The notes: generated by a model not told the origin, from the sequence alone. A stretch of 64,000 nt of DNA from DASVVT01 sp036386415 (GCA_036386415.1 DASVVT010000027.1:70759-134758), one strand, 5' to 3'. Shown: positions 43,525-53,061, counted from the first letter of the stretch. Numbers and translations: made by a program.

Positions 43525-44745
43525 TCAGCTTCGCTCCCCCGGCCTCGTTGACGAAGGCACGCGCACGAGATGCAAAGTCGGGGAGATGCCGCGCCGACGC
43601 AGCTCTTTCTTTCGCGCCGCCTCTCCGCTGCTTAACCCCGTCGCGTCTATGCCGCTGCCCGCGTACTGCGAGATATTCAGCAGTATCCCTGCCGCGACCA
43701 GCGTCGGCACAAGTGATGACCCGCCGTACGAGATGAACGGCAGCGGAATACCCTTGGTCGGCACAAGCGACAACACGACGCTGATATTGAAGAGCGCCTG
43801 CGCGACGACGAGAGCGACGATCCCGATTCCCAGCAGCATCCCGAACCTGTCCGGCGCAAGCAGCGCCGCACGCGCCCCGCGCCACAGGAAGATGCCGAAG
43901 ACGGTCACGACCGTCATCGCGCCCAGCAGCCCCAGCTCTTCGCTGATGACGGCGAAGATGAAGTCCGAATGGGCGAACGGCAGAAAGAACATCTTCTGCT
44001 TGCCTTGCGCGAACCCCAGCCCGTTGAGCCCGCCTGAGCCGACCGCGATCAAAGATTGAACCACCTGAAATCCCTTGTCCTGCGGATCAGCCCAGGGATT
44101 CAGGAAGGTCACGAGCCGCTGCATGCGCCAGGGCACGAAGAGCAGCAACAGGGCGACGCCAAAGAGCGCAGGGGCCGCCGCCATCCCCAGATGCAGCAGG
44201 CGCACACCCGCCGTGAAGCAGATCACAGCGCACGCCACCGCCAGCATCAAAGCCGTCCCCAGATCAGGCTCCGCCACGACCAGCACCGCCAAGCCCCCTG
44301 TGACCAACATGCACGGCACGAAGGTGCGCATCAGAGAGCTTTCATCGCCCGCACGCTTCTCCAGAAAATAGGCGAGGAAGATGACGACCGTCAGCTTAGA
44401 CAACTCCGACGGCTGAACTGAAAAGCCCGCGAGCTTGATCCACCTGTGCGCCCCGTTGATGCGCGGGAAAGCGAAGACAGCCAGCAGCAGCACGACCGTC
44501 ACGGCGAGCAGCCCGTAAACGACGCGCCTGTCTCTGAGCCGTTGGTAATCAAAATGCATCGCCGCCAGCATGGCGATGAACCCGATGCCCGTCCAAATCC
44601 CCTGCCTGACCACGTAATGATATTGATTGCCGTTCTCCTGCGAGGCGATCACCGCCGATGCGCTATAGACCATCACGACGCCGAACAGCGCGAGCCCGGC
44701 GGTCGCCGCAAATAGCCATCGATCAAACTGTAATTTTCTTGCCAT
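43525..44745 (-). CDS. ftsW: septal glycan polymerase FtsW (SEDS family)
   Basis: A SEDS-family peptidoglycan glycosyltransferase that works with the FtsI-type PBP. 406 residues with about ten membrane segments. Family signatures: WIKLAGFSVQPSELSKL, the catalytic-Asp region VVAEPDLGTALML, AHSDFIFAVISEELGLLGA and the C-terminal GIPLPFISYGGSSL. The C-terminal 40 residues are a charged cytoplasmic tail. Position between murD and murG is standard for dcw and argues for FtsW rather than RodA. Confidence 0.96.
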   Translation of the reverse strand: MARKLQFDRWLFAATAGLALFGVVMVYSASAVIASQENGNQYHYVVRQGIWTGIGFIAMLAAMHFDYQRLRDRRVVYGLLAVTVVLLLAVFAFPRINGAHRWIKLAGFSVQPSELSKLTVVIFLAYFLEKRAGDESSLMRTFVPCMLVTGGLAVLVVAEPDLGTALMLAVACAVICFTAGVRLLHLGMAAAPALFGVALLLLFVPWRMQRLVTFLNPWADPQDKGFQVVQSLIAVGSGGLNGLGFAQGKQKMFFLPFAHSDFIFAVISEELGLLGAMTVVTVFGIFLWRGARAALLAPDRFGMLLGIGIVALVVAQALFNISVVLSLVPTKGIPLPFISYGGSSLVPTLVAAGILLNISQYAGSGIDATGLSSGEAARKKELRRRGISPTLHLVRVPSSTRPGERS

Positions 44746-44765
44746 AGAAACAGGAGTTAGAATTT

Positions 44766-44839
44766 AGAATACAGGAGACAGAATAAGAGCTGGCCGCAGC
44801 CTCTCATCCTGTCTTCTGTGTTCTGTATTCCGTATTCTT
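44766..44839. repeat. period-7 hairpin element, AGAATAC/AGGAGAC family
   Basis: Left arm from 44766 (AGAATAC-AGGAGAC-AGAATAA) pairs with the right arm 44806-44839. The right arm is inside murD and encodes its last residues (NTEYRTQKTG). ftsW starts 20 nt beyond the left end. Confidence 0.78.
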
Positions 44840-46195
44840 CATTTCCGCCACCGCTTCTTTGAATACTTGCCCGCGATGCTCGAAGCTTTTGAACATGTCG
44901 AAGCTGGCGCAGGCTGGAGCAAGGAGCACTGTGTCGCCCGCCTCAGCCGCCTTGAACGCGCGACGGACGGCGTCGCGCATGTCGTCTGCACGCTCAATCT
45001 GTGACGTGCCGCTTAGCTCACCCTCTATGGTGGCTGCGTCCTCACCGAGCAGGATCAGCTTGCGCACATGCCTCCTGACGAGCGGCGCGAGCGGAGCATA
45101 TGGCGCTTGCTTGCCGCGCCCGCCCAGGATCAGCACGACCTTGCCTGCCTCATCTTTGAAGGCTTCGAGCGCCTTGACGCACGCATCGACGCTGGTTGCC
45201 TTCGAGTCGTTGTAGAACTTGACGCCGCCTATCTCTGTCACATGCTCAAGGCGATGCTCGACCGGACGGAAGCGCCTGAGCGTCTCGCGCATGGACTCCG
45301 GTGCAGCGCCGCAAGCGAGTCCGGCGGCGAGCGCCGCCAGCACATTCTCCACATTGTGCAGCCCGCGCAACTGCATCTCGTCGCGCGTGGCGAGCACGCG
45401 CTCGCCTTCAACGGTGCGCGAAACCAGCTCGCGCCCGCGCCGCAAGAAGAGCCCCTCGTCCAGCTCGCGCTCGACGCTGAAGAACGTCACGTGCGCTCGC
45501 AAAGTGCGCGCCCAGCTTGAGACGATCTCATCATCCGCGTTGAGGATGGCGACATCACCTGCCGTCTGGTTGCGAAAGATGCGATGCTTCGCCGCCGCGT
45601 AATCCGTCAACAGCTCATAGCGATCCATGTGATTCGGCGTCACGTTGAGAACGAGCGCCACCGTCGGATGAAAATCGACAATCGTCTCAAGCTGGAAACT
45701 CGAAAGCTCTGCCACCGTCCACCCGTCTTCACGCGACGAATCGACCATCGAGATGAGCGGCGTGCCGATATTGCCCCCGACCTGCGCCTGAAGACCCGCG
45801 TCCTTCAACAACTCCCCGATGAGCGTCGTCGTCGTAGTCTTTCCGTTCGTGCCCGTGATGGCGACGACGCGGCCACGCAAGAAGCGCGCGGCCAACTCCA
45901 CCTCACCGATCACCTCAGCGCCCGCCCGCTCCGCATAGCGAGCCGGAATGTTCTTGCTCGGCACACCGGGACTCAACACCACCAGCTCGATCTGATCCAG
46001 CAGCCAGGACGGGACATCGCCCCCCAGGCAACCCACACCTTCACTTTTGAGAGCCACAGCATCAGCCGTCCACTCTTCGACCGGCTTGCGGTCATTCAGA
46101 GCCACAACCGCGCCCCGCGCCGCCAGAAACCTCGCGCTCGCCACGCCGCTCCGGCCTGCTCCGATCACCAGCACCTTTTTGCCCGCTACATCCAT
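44804..46195 (-). CDS. murD: UDP-N-acetylmuramoylalanine--D-glutamate ligase
   Basis: Adds D-glutamate to UDP-MurNAc-Ala. 463 residues: N-terminal dinucleotide-like fold (KKVLVIGAGRSGVASARFLAARGA), ATP loop AITGTNGKTTTTTLIGELL, the LVLNVTPNHMDRY segment, EHRLEHV and YNDSKATSVDACVKAL, and LILGGRGKQAPY, as in MurD. The final ten residues (NTEYRTQKTG) and the stop codon are encoded by the heptad repeat arm. The ATG is 1 nt from the arm of the preceding hairpin. Confidence 0.96.
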   Translation of the reverse strand: MDVAGKKVLVIGAGRSGVASARFLAARGAVVALNDRKPVEEWTADAVALKSEGVGCLGGDVPSWLLDQIELVVLSPGVPSKNIPARYAERAGAEVIGEVELAARFLRGRVVAITGTNGKTTTTTLIGELLKDAGLQAQVGGNIGTPLISMVDSSREDGWTVAELSSFQLETIVDFHPTVALVLNVTPNHMDRYELLTDYAAAKHRIFRNQTAGDVAILNADDEIVSSWARTLRAHVTFFSVERELDEGLFLRRGRELVSRTVEGERVLATRDEMQLRGLHNVENVLAALAAGLACGAAPESMRETLRRFRPVEHRLEHVTEIGGVKFYNDSKATSVDACVKALEAFKDEAGKVVLILGGRGKQAPYAPLAPLVRRHVRKLILLGEDAATIEGELSGTSQIERADDMRDAVRRAFKAAEAGDTVLLAPACASFDMFKSFEHRGQVFKEAVAEMKNTEYRTQKTG

Positions 46196-46196
46196 C

Positions 46197-46318
46197 TTTG
46201 TCCGTGGTCAGTAGTCCGTTGTCCGTCGTTAGCTTAGGTCAAGCTGAACATTTGATCTTCAGGCGGCCAGCTTATTCAGCACATGCGACTGACAAGTGAC
46301 CACGGACAACGGACAAGC
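46197..46318. repeat. period-7 hairpin element, GTCCGTG/GTCAGTA family
   Basis: Left arm 46197-46233 (GTCCGTG-GTCAGTA-GTCCGTT-GTCCGTC) and complementary right arm 46286-46318. The left end is 1 nt from the murD ATG and the right end 2 nt from the mraY stop codon, so the element fills the gap completely. Confidence 0.86.
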
Positions 46319-46320
46319 TC

Positions 46321-47442
46321 CTAGCGCAGCTTGAGCGTTGAAAGGCTCAAGAGCGCAAACAAGATGGCGAGGATCAGAAAGCGAAAGACGACTTTCGATT
46401 CGCGCCAGCCCTGCAACTCGAAATGATGATGGAGCGGCGACATCTTGAAGATGCGCCGCCCGGTCATCTTGAAAGAGGCGACCTGCAACATCACCGACAG
46501 CGCCTCTATGACGAAGACGCCGCCGACCATCAGGAGCACAAATTCCTGCTTGGTGAGCACGCCGATGGTGCCGATTGCGCCGCCAATGGCGAGGCTTCCG
46601 ACATCGCCCATGAAAACCTCTGCGGGCGGCGCGTTGTACCAGAGAAAGCCGAGGCTGGCGCCCGCCATCGCGCCGCAAAAGACCGTCAACTCCGCCACCT
46701 CCGGGTTATGGTTGAGCCCCAGGTAGCCCGAAAAACGCTGGTCGCCGATGATGTACGTCAGGGCAGTCAGCGCCGTCATCGCGATGAAGGTCACGCTGAT
46801 CGCCAACCCGTCCAGTCCGTCCGTCAAATTCACGGCGTTCGATGCGCCGAGCAAGACGATGATGATGAAGACGGAGTAGAGCCAGGGACCTATGTAACTG
46901 ACGCCTGCTGGCTCGGACGTCAATTTGAAGAACGGGATGTTGACGTTCCAAGCATACTTTCCGGTGAAGTACAGCACAGCCCACACGCCGATGGCGATAG
47001 CCAGTTGTGCGGCCAGCTTCTGTTTGCCGGTCAGGCCGAGGCTGCGCTGCTTCGCCATCTTCGCGTAGTCATCGGAAAAGCCAATGGCGGCAAAGCAGGC
47101 GGTCGCAATCATCACGATCCAGATGTAAACGCTGGAGAGCCGCGCCCACAGCAGCGTCGAGATGATGACCGAGCCGATAATCAGCACGCCGCCCATCGTC
47201 GGCGTGCCGCGCTTAGCCATGTGCGCCTGCGGGCCTTCCTCGCGAATCTGCTGCCCGACGTTCCAGTTCTTCAAAGCCTGTATGACGCGCCCGCCGAAGA
47301 CGAGCGAGATGAGCAGCGCCGTGATCGAGGCGTAGGCCGTGCGAAACGTGACGTACTGAAAGACGTTCAGCGCCTTGACGAGATAAGATTCCCCATCTTT
47401 AAGACGCTCGAAGAGTAACTCGTAGAAGATGTAGTAGATCAT
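46321..47442 (-). CDS. mraY: phospho-MurNAc-pentapeptide transferase
   Basis: MraY transfers phospho-MurNAc-pentapeptide to undecaprenyl phosphate, forming lipid I. 373 residues, about ten membrane segments. Diagnostic blocks: GTPTMGGVLIIG, the DD pair in GFSDDYAKMAKQRSLGLTGKQKL, NAVNLTDGLDGLA, and FMGDVGSLAIGGAIG with SPLHHHFELQGWRESKVVFRF. Its ATG overlaps the murF stop codon by 4 nt. Confidence 0.98.
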   Translation of the reverse strand: MIYYIFYELLFERLKDGESYLVKALNVFQYVTFRTAYASITALLISLVFGGRVIQALKNWNVGQQIREEGPQAHMAKRGTPTMGGVLIIGSVIISTLLWARLSSVYIWIVMIATACFAAIGFSDDYAKMAKQRSLGLTGKQKLAAQLAIAIGVWAVLYFTGKYAWNVNIPFFKLTSEPAGVSYIGPWLYSVFIIIVLLGASNAVNLTDGLDGLAISVTFIAMTALTALTYIIGDQRFSGYLGLNHNPEVAELTVFCGAMAGASLGFLWYNAPPAEVFMGDVGSLAIGGAIGTIGVLTKQEFVLLMVGGVFVIEALSVMLQVASFKMTGRRIFKMSPLHHHFELQGWRESKVVFRFLILAILFALLSLSTLKLR

Positions 47443-48956
47443 CTGTTCAGCGCTCGCCTACCTCGCTCGCCCTCGCGCTCGTCCGCACCGACCAGCGGTA
47501 AACGCTCCTTCAACACGCCGACGATCTTGTCCGTCCTCACACCGCGCGACCCCTTGATGAGAACCAGATCATCCTCGCGTAACTCTTCAAGCAGCGCACT
47601 GGCCGCATCTTCCGAGCTATTAAAGAAACGTAATGCTTCACTGCTCATGCCTGCCTCAAGCGCTCCTTTAATCAACTCTTCGGCCAGACCGCGCACGCCC
47701 CACAGCAGATCAATTCCAGCTTGCGCAATCGCTTCCCCGGTTTCTCTATGAAGCTGCACGCTCTCCGGCCCCAACTCCAGCATCTCACCGGCGACCACTA
47801 TGCGCCGCTTCGCGCCCGCGCCGCTTTCCACGAGCGTGCGCACCATGTTCAAGAGCGCGCGCGGGTTGGAGTTGTAGGAATCATCCACCACTGTAAACCC
47901 TGCGGAGAAGTCCAGCACCTCGCCGCGCATCTCCGAAACGCGAGCCGTTTTGAGTGCCTGCGCGATCTCTTCCGGCTCGATCCCGAAACAGGTCGCGACC
48001 GCAGAGGCCGCGAGCGCATTCATCAGGTTGTGCCTGCCCGGCATTGGCAAGCTGGCCTTCGCTTCGCCCATGGGAGTACGCAAAGTGAAACGTATAAGGC
48101 CGAGCGCGGCGCTTCTAATCCCAGTCGCCATGACATCCGCCTGGTTCTCAATCCCGAAGGTGAGCGTGCGCCCCCCGTGCAGGCCGCGCATCGCTGCGAC
48201 CAGCGGGTCGTCCGCATTCAGGACGGCCACGCCGCCCGGCTTGAGACCTTCGACCAGCTCCGCTTTCGCTTCGGCGATGCGTTCAATCGTCCCGAAGTAT
48301 TCAAGATGCGCCGGCGCGACGCATAACTCGACGCCGACATCCGGCGGCGTAATACGACAAAGGCGCGCGATCTCGCCCGTCGGCGAAGACATGCCCATCT
48401 CCAGCACGGCCATATCAAACTGATCCGGGCTGCGTCCGGCCGTCACCATCTGCAAGATCGAGAGCGGCAGCCCGAGGCCGTTATTGTAGTTGCGCTCGCT
48501 CTTGAGAACGCGCCGCCCACTGTGTGCAAGCACATGCGCGGTCAAGTCCTTCGTCGTCGTCTTGCCTGCGCTGCCCGTAATGCCGACGACGGGACGCGCC
48601 CAGGCTTCATAGATACGGCGCGCGAGCATCTGTAGAGCCGCTATCGCATCTTCGACGAGCAGCAGGCGGCGGCCTTCAGCCCGCAACGTAGCGTCCGCGT
48701 GTACGTGATCGGCTCGCGCCACCGCCGCGATTGCGCCGCGCTCGAACGCCTGCGGGATGAAACGGTGCGCGTCCACGAACGTCCCGTTGAAACCGGCGCG
48801 TGTATAGTCATCTTGCGATAAAGCGAAGAACAGCTCGCCCTCGCCGATGCTCCGCGAATCAATCGAAAAGCCCTTGATCTCTTTGTCAAACAACTCGGCG
48901 CTCGTAGCTCCTACAGCTTCAGCGCCCATCAAACTCGCTGCTTCCCCTATTTTCAC
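47439..48956 (-). CDS. murF: UDP-MurNAc-tripeptide--D-Ala-D-Ala ligase
   Basis: Adds D-Ala-D-Ala to complete the pentapeptide precursor. 505 residues: GFSIDSRSIGEGELFFAL N-terminal domain, ATP loop VVGITGSAGKTTTKDLTAHVL, NYNNGLGLPLSIL, VLEMGMSSPTGEIARL, VDDSYNSNPRALLNM and VVAGEMLELG, all MurF. The start is GTG at 48956 with GGAGTGA just upstream. No murE gene is found in this dcw cluster: the step from MurD to MurF product must be encoded elsewhere. Confidence 0.96.
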   Translation of the reverse strand: MKIGEAASLMGAEAVGATSAELFDKEIKGFSIDSRSIGEGELFFALSQDDYTRAGFNGTFVDAHRFIPQAFERGAIAAVARADHVHADATLRAEGRRLLLVEDAIAALQMLARRIYEAWARPVVGITGSAGKTTTKDLTAHVLAHSGRRVLKSERNYNNGLGLPLSILQMVTAGRSPDQFDMAVLEMGMSSPTGEIARLCRITPPDVGVELCVAPAHLEYFGTIERIAEAKAELVEGLKPGGVAVLNADDPLVAAMRGLHGGRTLTFGIENQADVMATGIRSAALGLIRFTLRTPMGEAKASLPMPGRHNLMNALAASAVATCFGIEPEEIAQALKTARVSEMRGEVLDFSAGFTVVDDSYNSNPRALLNMVRTLVESGAGAKRRIVVAGEMLELGPESVQLHRETGEAIAQAGIDLLWGVRGLAEELIKGALEAGMSSEALRFFNSSEDAASALLEELREDDLVLIKGSRGVRTDKIVGVLKERLPLVGADEREGERGRRALNR

Positions 48957-48993
48957 TCTCTCACTCCCTACGCTTCAGATATGACGTGTAGCT

Positions 48994-49260
48994 TCATCTT
49001 GCGCGTAGGGTGGGGCGGCGGTCAACCTCTGACATAAGCGTGCGCCTCTGGAGAGGAACGACTGCTCCCGCAGGACTCAAATTTTCCATCGTCTCGACCG
49101 CATCCGCGTCGTTCTCGTCAAGCCCTGCGCGATCACTTGCAGCAGATGGCCTCTCAACTTCCGCCTGCCCCGTCTCCCTCTGCATCGCGCGCGTGCGGCG
49201 CATACGCTTACGGCAGGCGATGACCCTCTGCCTCGTTCCGTGATGATTGTGCTCATCCAT
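48994..49260 (-). CDS. small hypothetical protein in the dcw cluster
   Basis: An 88-residue open frame (MDEHNHHGTRQRVIACRKRM) between ftsI and murF, where murE would be expected. It is charged and low in hydrophobics, and I recognise no family; it is far too short to be MurE. Support for it is indirect: its ATG at 49260 lies 4 nt beyond a period-7 hairpin arm, the same spacing that these elements keep to real start codons, and the frame fills the gap. Alternatively the stretch is a remnant of a lost murE. Confidence 0.4.
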   Translation of the reverse strand: MDEHNHHGTRQRVIACRKRMRRTRAMQRETGQAEVERPSAASDRAGLDENDADAVETMENLSPAGAVVPLQRRTLMSEVDRRPTLRAR

Positions 49261-49264
49261 AATC

Positions 49265-49350
49265 ATTGCGGATTTCGGAATGCGGATCGCGGATTAAAAG
49301 AGAGCGGCTTGGTTTTATTAATCCGCAATCCGAAATCGGCATTCCGCAAT
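49265..49350. repeat. period-7 hairpin element, GCGGATT family
   Basis: Arms of 33 nt each, 49265-49297 (GCGGATT-TCGGAAT-GCGGATC-GCGGATT) and 49318-49350, with the same start and end and loop of 20 nt. The right end is 4 nt from the ftsI stop codon and the left end 4 nt from the small ORF's ATG. Confidence 0.87.
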
Positions 49351-49354
49351 TCCC

Positions 49355-51433
49355 TCAGTCGCTTCTCCCGAAGTCGATGCGTATGACCTGACCGGCCTCT
49401 ATCGCCGCGCCCGCCGCCGGTTCCTGTCTTACAGCACGACCTTCGCCGCGAGCCTCTAACTGCAATCCTAGTTGAGCGCAGACGCGCGCGGCATCGCGCA
49501 CGCTTCGCCCGCGCAGGTCGGGCATCAACACGGCGCGACCGCTCGCCACCGCATAGACGATCTCGCTCGCGCCCGCTCTCGCATCGCTGCTCTGTGCAAC
49601 CTGCGGCCACGTTGCCTCTCGCTCTTCAGTCTCGTGCTCTGACCTTTCACGCGCGTTCTCCAAAGCTTCGGCAGCAGCGCTTCTCGATCCGGCGATCAGG
49701 TCAGGGGCGGACTTCAACACAGTGTCGGGCGCGACGTTTAAGTCAGGCAAAATCTGTTCGGCGATCTCCCGAAAGACAGGCGCGGCCACGTCGCCGCCGT
49801 GATAAGCGCCCAGGGGCTCGTCGATCACGACGATGATGACGACCGCCGGATTCTCGACCGGCGCGAAGCCGACGAACGAGCCTATATACCTGGTCTTGGA
49901 ATATGTTTTAGTGACGGGGTCGATCTTCTGCGCCGTGCCGGTCTTGCCCGCCGCCGTGTAGCCGTCGAGCTGCGCACGCTTGGCCGTACCGTTCAGGGTC
50001 ACGCCCTCAAGCATGCCGCGCAGGGCGTGCGCCGTCTCCGTACTGACGACACGCCGCTCCTCCGGCGTCGCTTGAAACAGGGCCGTCCCATCCGCCGCGC
50101 GAATCTCTCGCACCACATGCGGCGCAACACGCACGCCGCCGTTTGCGAGCGCGCCGAAGGCCGCAGCCATCTGCACGGGCGTGACGCCGACTTCCTGCCC
50201 CATCGCTATCGAGCCGATTGAGGATGGCTGCCAGCGTGTGACCGCGCGCACCAGTCCCGCCGTCTCGCCAGGTAACTCGACGCCCGTGCGCGAGCCGAAG
50301 CCGAAGCGCGTGATGTAGTCGTGCATACGCTCGTCGCCGAGTTTGAGTCCGAGCTTGATCGCCGCCACGTTGCTTGATTTCGCCAGCGCGTCCGCGACTG
50401 TGAGCGAGCCGAACGCGTGATGATCGTGGATGAGCCGCCCGGCCACAGTGATCGAGCCCATCTGGCAGTCGATGCGATCATCTGGCTTGACCAGTCCCTC
50501 TTCGATGGCCGCCGAGTAGGCGACGATCTTGAAGGTCGAGCCGGGCTCGTAAATATTCTGAAGCGCCTCGTTGATGCGCGCCGTGTCCGTAGCCATGCGC
50601 GCGTTGTTCGGATCGAACGACGGCGCGTTGGCGAGCGCCAGTATTTCGCCCGTGTGCGGATCAAGCACGATGGCCGTGCCGGATTTGGCCTGCGAGCGTT
50701 CGACCGCCGCCGCCAGCGCCTGCTCCGTCCGGTATTGCACCATCTGATCTATCGTCAGCACGACCGACTGCCCCGGACGAGACGCGACCTCGAAGCTACT
50801 GTAAGGACGCCGCCGCGCGTCCGTCTCGACAAAGATTTTGCCAGCCTCGCCGCGTATGCGCTCGTTGTAGGACTGCTCGACGCCCGCCAGGCCGACTTCG
50901 TCCAGGCCAACGAACCCGAGCACGTGAGAGGCCAAAGTCCCGTTCGGGTAGTAACGTTTCGGCTCCTTTAGCGAGTAGACGCCCTCCAGCTTGAGCGCGC
51001 GAATCTTTTCCGCCTCCTCCACTTCGAGCTGACGCGCCAGCCAGGCAAACTTTTTATTCGCCACGAGCGCCTGCTTCAAACGCTCTGTGAGCGCCGCCGC
51101 GTCAGTCTCTTTAACGGAAGCAAGACGCGCGACCGTCTCCTCCACGTTCTTAATCTCGCCGGGGACGACGAAAAATGATTCCGTATCGACGCTGCGCGCC
51201 AGCTCGCGCCCCTTTCTGTCGAGCACCAACCCGCGCCAGGGGCTCGTCCCGATCATGTCCTGCTGCTGCTCGCGCGCGCGCTTGACCAGCGAGTCGCGCT
51301 CCTCGATTTGCAGGTAGACGAGCCGCGCCCCGATGGCAAGCATCCACAGAGCCAGCGCAAAGGCGACGATGCACGCGCGGCGGCGCGATCTATCAGGGCG
51401 TGCTTTCGATGTTGAAGCGGAGCGTGTGGGCAT
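49355..51433 (-). CDS. ftsI: FtsI-type penicillin-binding protein with PASTA domain
   Basis: A septal transpeptidase of about 692 residues. One N-terminal membrane segment (ACIVAFALALWMLAIGARLVYL), a pedestal domain (RGLVLDRKGRELA), and a transpeptidase domain with the catalytic Ser in PGSTFKI, the SSN motif in LAKSSNVAAIKLGL and the KTG motif in AGKTGTAQKID. A C-terminal PASTA-like domain (MPDLRGRSVRDAARVCAQLGLQLEARGEG) follows a Glu/Arg-rich linker. PASTA on FtsI-type proteins is known from firmicutes and some Gram-negatives. Start ATG at 51433. A 201-bp gap with no recognisable gene separates it from ftsL. Confidence 0.95.
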   Translation of the reverse strand: MPTRSASTSKARPDRSRRRACIVAFALALWMLAIGARLVYLQIEERDSLVKRAREQQQDMIGTSPWRGLVLDRKGRELARSVDTESFFVVPGEIKNVEETVARLASVKETDAAALTERLKQALVANKKFAWLARQLEVEEAEKIRALKLEGVYSLKEPKRYYPNGTLASHVLGFVGLDEVGLAGVEQSYNERIRGEAGKIFVETDARRRPYSSFEVASRPGQSVVLTIDQMVQYRTEQALAAAVERSQAKSGTAIVLDPHTGEILALANAPSFDPNNARMATDTARINEALQNIYEPGSTFKIVAYSAAIEEGLVKPDDRIDCQMGSITVAGRLIHDHHAFGSLTVADALAKSSNVAAIKLGLKLGDERMHDYITRFGFGSRTGVELPGETAGLVRAVTRWQPSSIGSIAMGQEVGVTPVQMAAAFGALANGGVRVAPHVVREIRAADGTALFQATPEERRVVSTETAHALRGMLEGVTLNGTAKRAQLDGYTAAGKTGTAQKIDPVTKTYSKTRYIGSFVGFAPVENPAVVIIVVIDEPLGAYHGGDVAAPVFREIAEQILPDLNVAPDTVLKSAPDLIAGSRSAAAEALENARERSEHETEEREATWPQVAQSSDARAGASEIVYAVASGRAVLMPDLRGRSVRDAARVCAQLGLQLEARGEGRAVRQEPAAGAAIEAGQVIRIDFGRSD

Positions 51434-51634
51434 ATCCAAAGGGCTGTCTTCTTCTCTGGCTCTCTTGCGAGCGCGAGCTGCGTTTACGCGTCCACCGCCC
51501 CGCGCCTGAACTGGAATGCTTGGAACGAAAACTCGACGGCCAGCGACACGAAAAGGCGGAGAGTATGTGCCGAGACCTCTTTAACTTCGGTGGAGTGCGC
51601 CGCATCAGCCCGGGCTGATGCCGCTCCCGCCCTT

Positions 51635-52027
51635 CTAACGTTTGAGCGAGGCGGACGTATTGACGAGCGCGGAAACAGGGTGCGATAGGGCTTCAACACC
51701 CGTGCGCTGGCCGACGCCGATCTGCGCAGGCTCGACCGCCTGCATTCCAAGCTCGCGCGCCGCGCTCTCCAGACGGACAGGCGAAGTCGCCTCTTCGCGC
51801 GCCAACAGGAGTCGCCTCTGCTCCTCTAAAAGCTGCGCTCGCTCGCGGCGCAACTCTTCGCTCTGATAGCCGTAACGGACGGCAGCGAAGTGCTGCCCCG
51901 CCGCGAAAACGAACCCACCCGCGAGCACGAGCCCGCAAAAGAGCAGGAAGGCGAGCCGCCCGAGCGCGCGCATGTCACGCTCGCGGTGGACGGTGAAGTT
52001 CGGTTGATTCAGCGGCAATCTTTTCAT
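51635..52027 (-). CDS. ftsL: FtsL-like divisome protein
   Basis: A 130-residue bitopic protein: short cytoplasmic N-terminus, one membrane segment (LAFLLFCGLVLAGGFVFAAG, about 24-43) and a coiled-coil/leucine-rich stretch (SEELRRERAQLLEEQRRLLLAREEA, about 56-80) followed by LESAARELGMQAVEP, the typical FtsL/FtsB-type end (AxxLGM). Position between rsmH and ftsI fits FtsL. It should bridge FtsQ and FtsB in the periplasm and help activate FtsWI. Confidence 0.85.
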   Translation of the reverse strand: MKRLPLNQPNFTVHRERDMRALGRLAFLLFCGLVLAGGFVFAAGQHFAAVRYGYQSEELRRERAQLLEEQRRLLLAREEATSPVRLESAARELGMQAVEPAQIGVGQRTGVEALSHPVSALVNTSASLKR

Positions 52028-52095
52028 TACGGTCTTGACCTTATCATCTAAAGCTATGTGCTACAGAAGGGTGGGCGGGGGACTTCAAATAACGA

Positions 52096-53061
52096 TCAAC
52101 TTGCGCCGAGTTTGCGTGCCGCGCGCAGCTTGGCGCTGCGGGCACGCGGGTTTTCATCAATCTCCAACTGGTCAGGTTGAAGGGGACGGCGCGTCAGAAT
52201 CTCTACAGCGCGTCGCGCGCCGCAGGAACAGACAGGGACGCGGCGGTCACACTCGCAATGGCCTGCGAGACGCCTGAGGTTGCGCTTGATGATCCGATCT
52301 TCAAGCGAGTGAAAGCTGATCGCCACAAAGCGCCCGTCCTCTTGTAAAAGATCAATGGCCGTTTCAACGAACTCGCCGAGACCTGCCAGCTCGCCATTGA
52401 CGGCGATGCGTAGAGCCTGAAAGGTGCGCGTCGCCGGGTGAATGTGCTCTGAACGCCGCGACCCGTAGGCGCGTGCGACCAGCTCGGCCAGTTCCCGCGT
52501 CCCCTTGATGGGCTCGCCTCGCTCGCGTCGCTCGACGATCCACCTGGCAATGCGGCGCGAACGTCGCTCCTCCCCGTATTCAAAGATGATGCGCGCCAGC
52601 TCTTCTTCCGGCAGACGCGCCAGCAAGTCGGCTGCCGTCTCTTCATCGCTTTCGGCATCCATGCGCATGTCTAGCGGCGCATCATGCCGGAAGCTGAACC
52701 CACGCTCGGCGTCGTCAAACTGAAGCGACGAGACGCCCAAATCAACCAGCACGCCGCTCAACACGGCCTCGCCCGCCTCCCGCACGACCTGCGCGATGTC
52801 GCGGAAGTTGGCATGCACGGCCTGAAAGCGCGTCCCGTATCGCGCGAGGCGCTCTGTTGCCCAACGGAGCGCCTCGCGGTCGCGGTCGATGCCGATCACA
52901 CGCGCATCAAGAGATGCTTCGAGGATCGCCTCGCTGTGGCCTCCCAAACCGAGCGTGCCGTCAACAAAGAGCCCGCCATGCTCTGGCCTAAGCAATTCAA
53001 TCGTCTCTCGAAGCAGCACGGGGCGATGGGGCGCGCCCATGCCCCCCATGAGCGCAGCCAT
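52096..53061 (-). CDS. rsmH: 16S rRNA m4C1402 methyltransferase
   Basis: SAM-dependent methyltransferase RsmH (MraW) that modifies 16S rRNA C1402. Signatures: HRPVLLRETIELL, DGTLGLGGHSEAIL, VIGIDRDREAL, VLVDLGVSSLQFDDAERGFSFR, RTFQALRIAVNGEL, ISFHSLEDRIIKRNLR and the C-terminal NPRARSAKLRAARK. The start is uncertain (ATG at 53061, 53049 or 53040, or GTG at 53067). A Cys cluster near the C-terminus (GHCECDRRVPVCSCGARR) could bind a metal. It is the second gene of the dcw series. Confidence 0.96.
   Translation of the reverse strand: MAALMGGMGAPHRPVLLRETIELLRPEHGGLFVDGTLGLGGHSEAILEASLDARVIGIDRDREALRWATERLARYGTRFQAVHANFRDIAQVVREAGEAVLSGVLVDLGVSSLQFDDAERGFSFRHDAPLDMRMDAESDEETAADLLARLPEEELARIIFEYGEERRSRRIARWIVERRERGEPIKGTRELAELVARAYGSRRSEHIHPATRTFQALRIAVNGELAGLGEFVETAIDLLQEDGRFVAISFHSLEDRIIKRNLRRLAGHCECDRRVPVCSCGARRAVEILTRRPLQPDQLEIDENPRARSAKLRAARKLGAS

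Noticed and set aside
43520..43885. N-terminal extension of murG to 43885
   Set aside because: It is the out-of-frame shadow of ftsW; MurG begins with the conserved G-loop at 43519.
51393..51605. 70-codon frame between ftsL and ftsI
   Set aside because: Basic, Ser/Arg-rich shadow composition overlapping the ftsI 5' end; no ribosome site.
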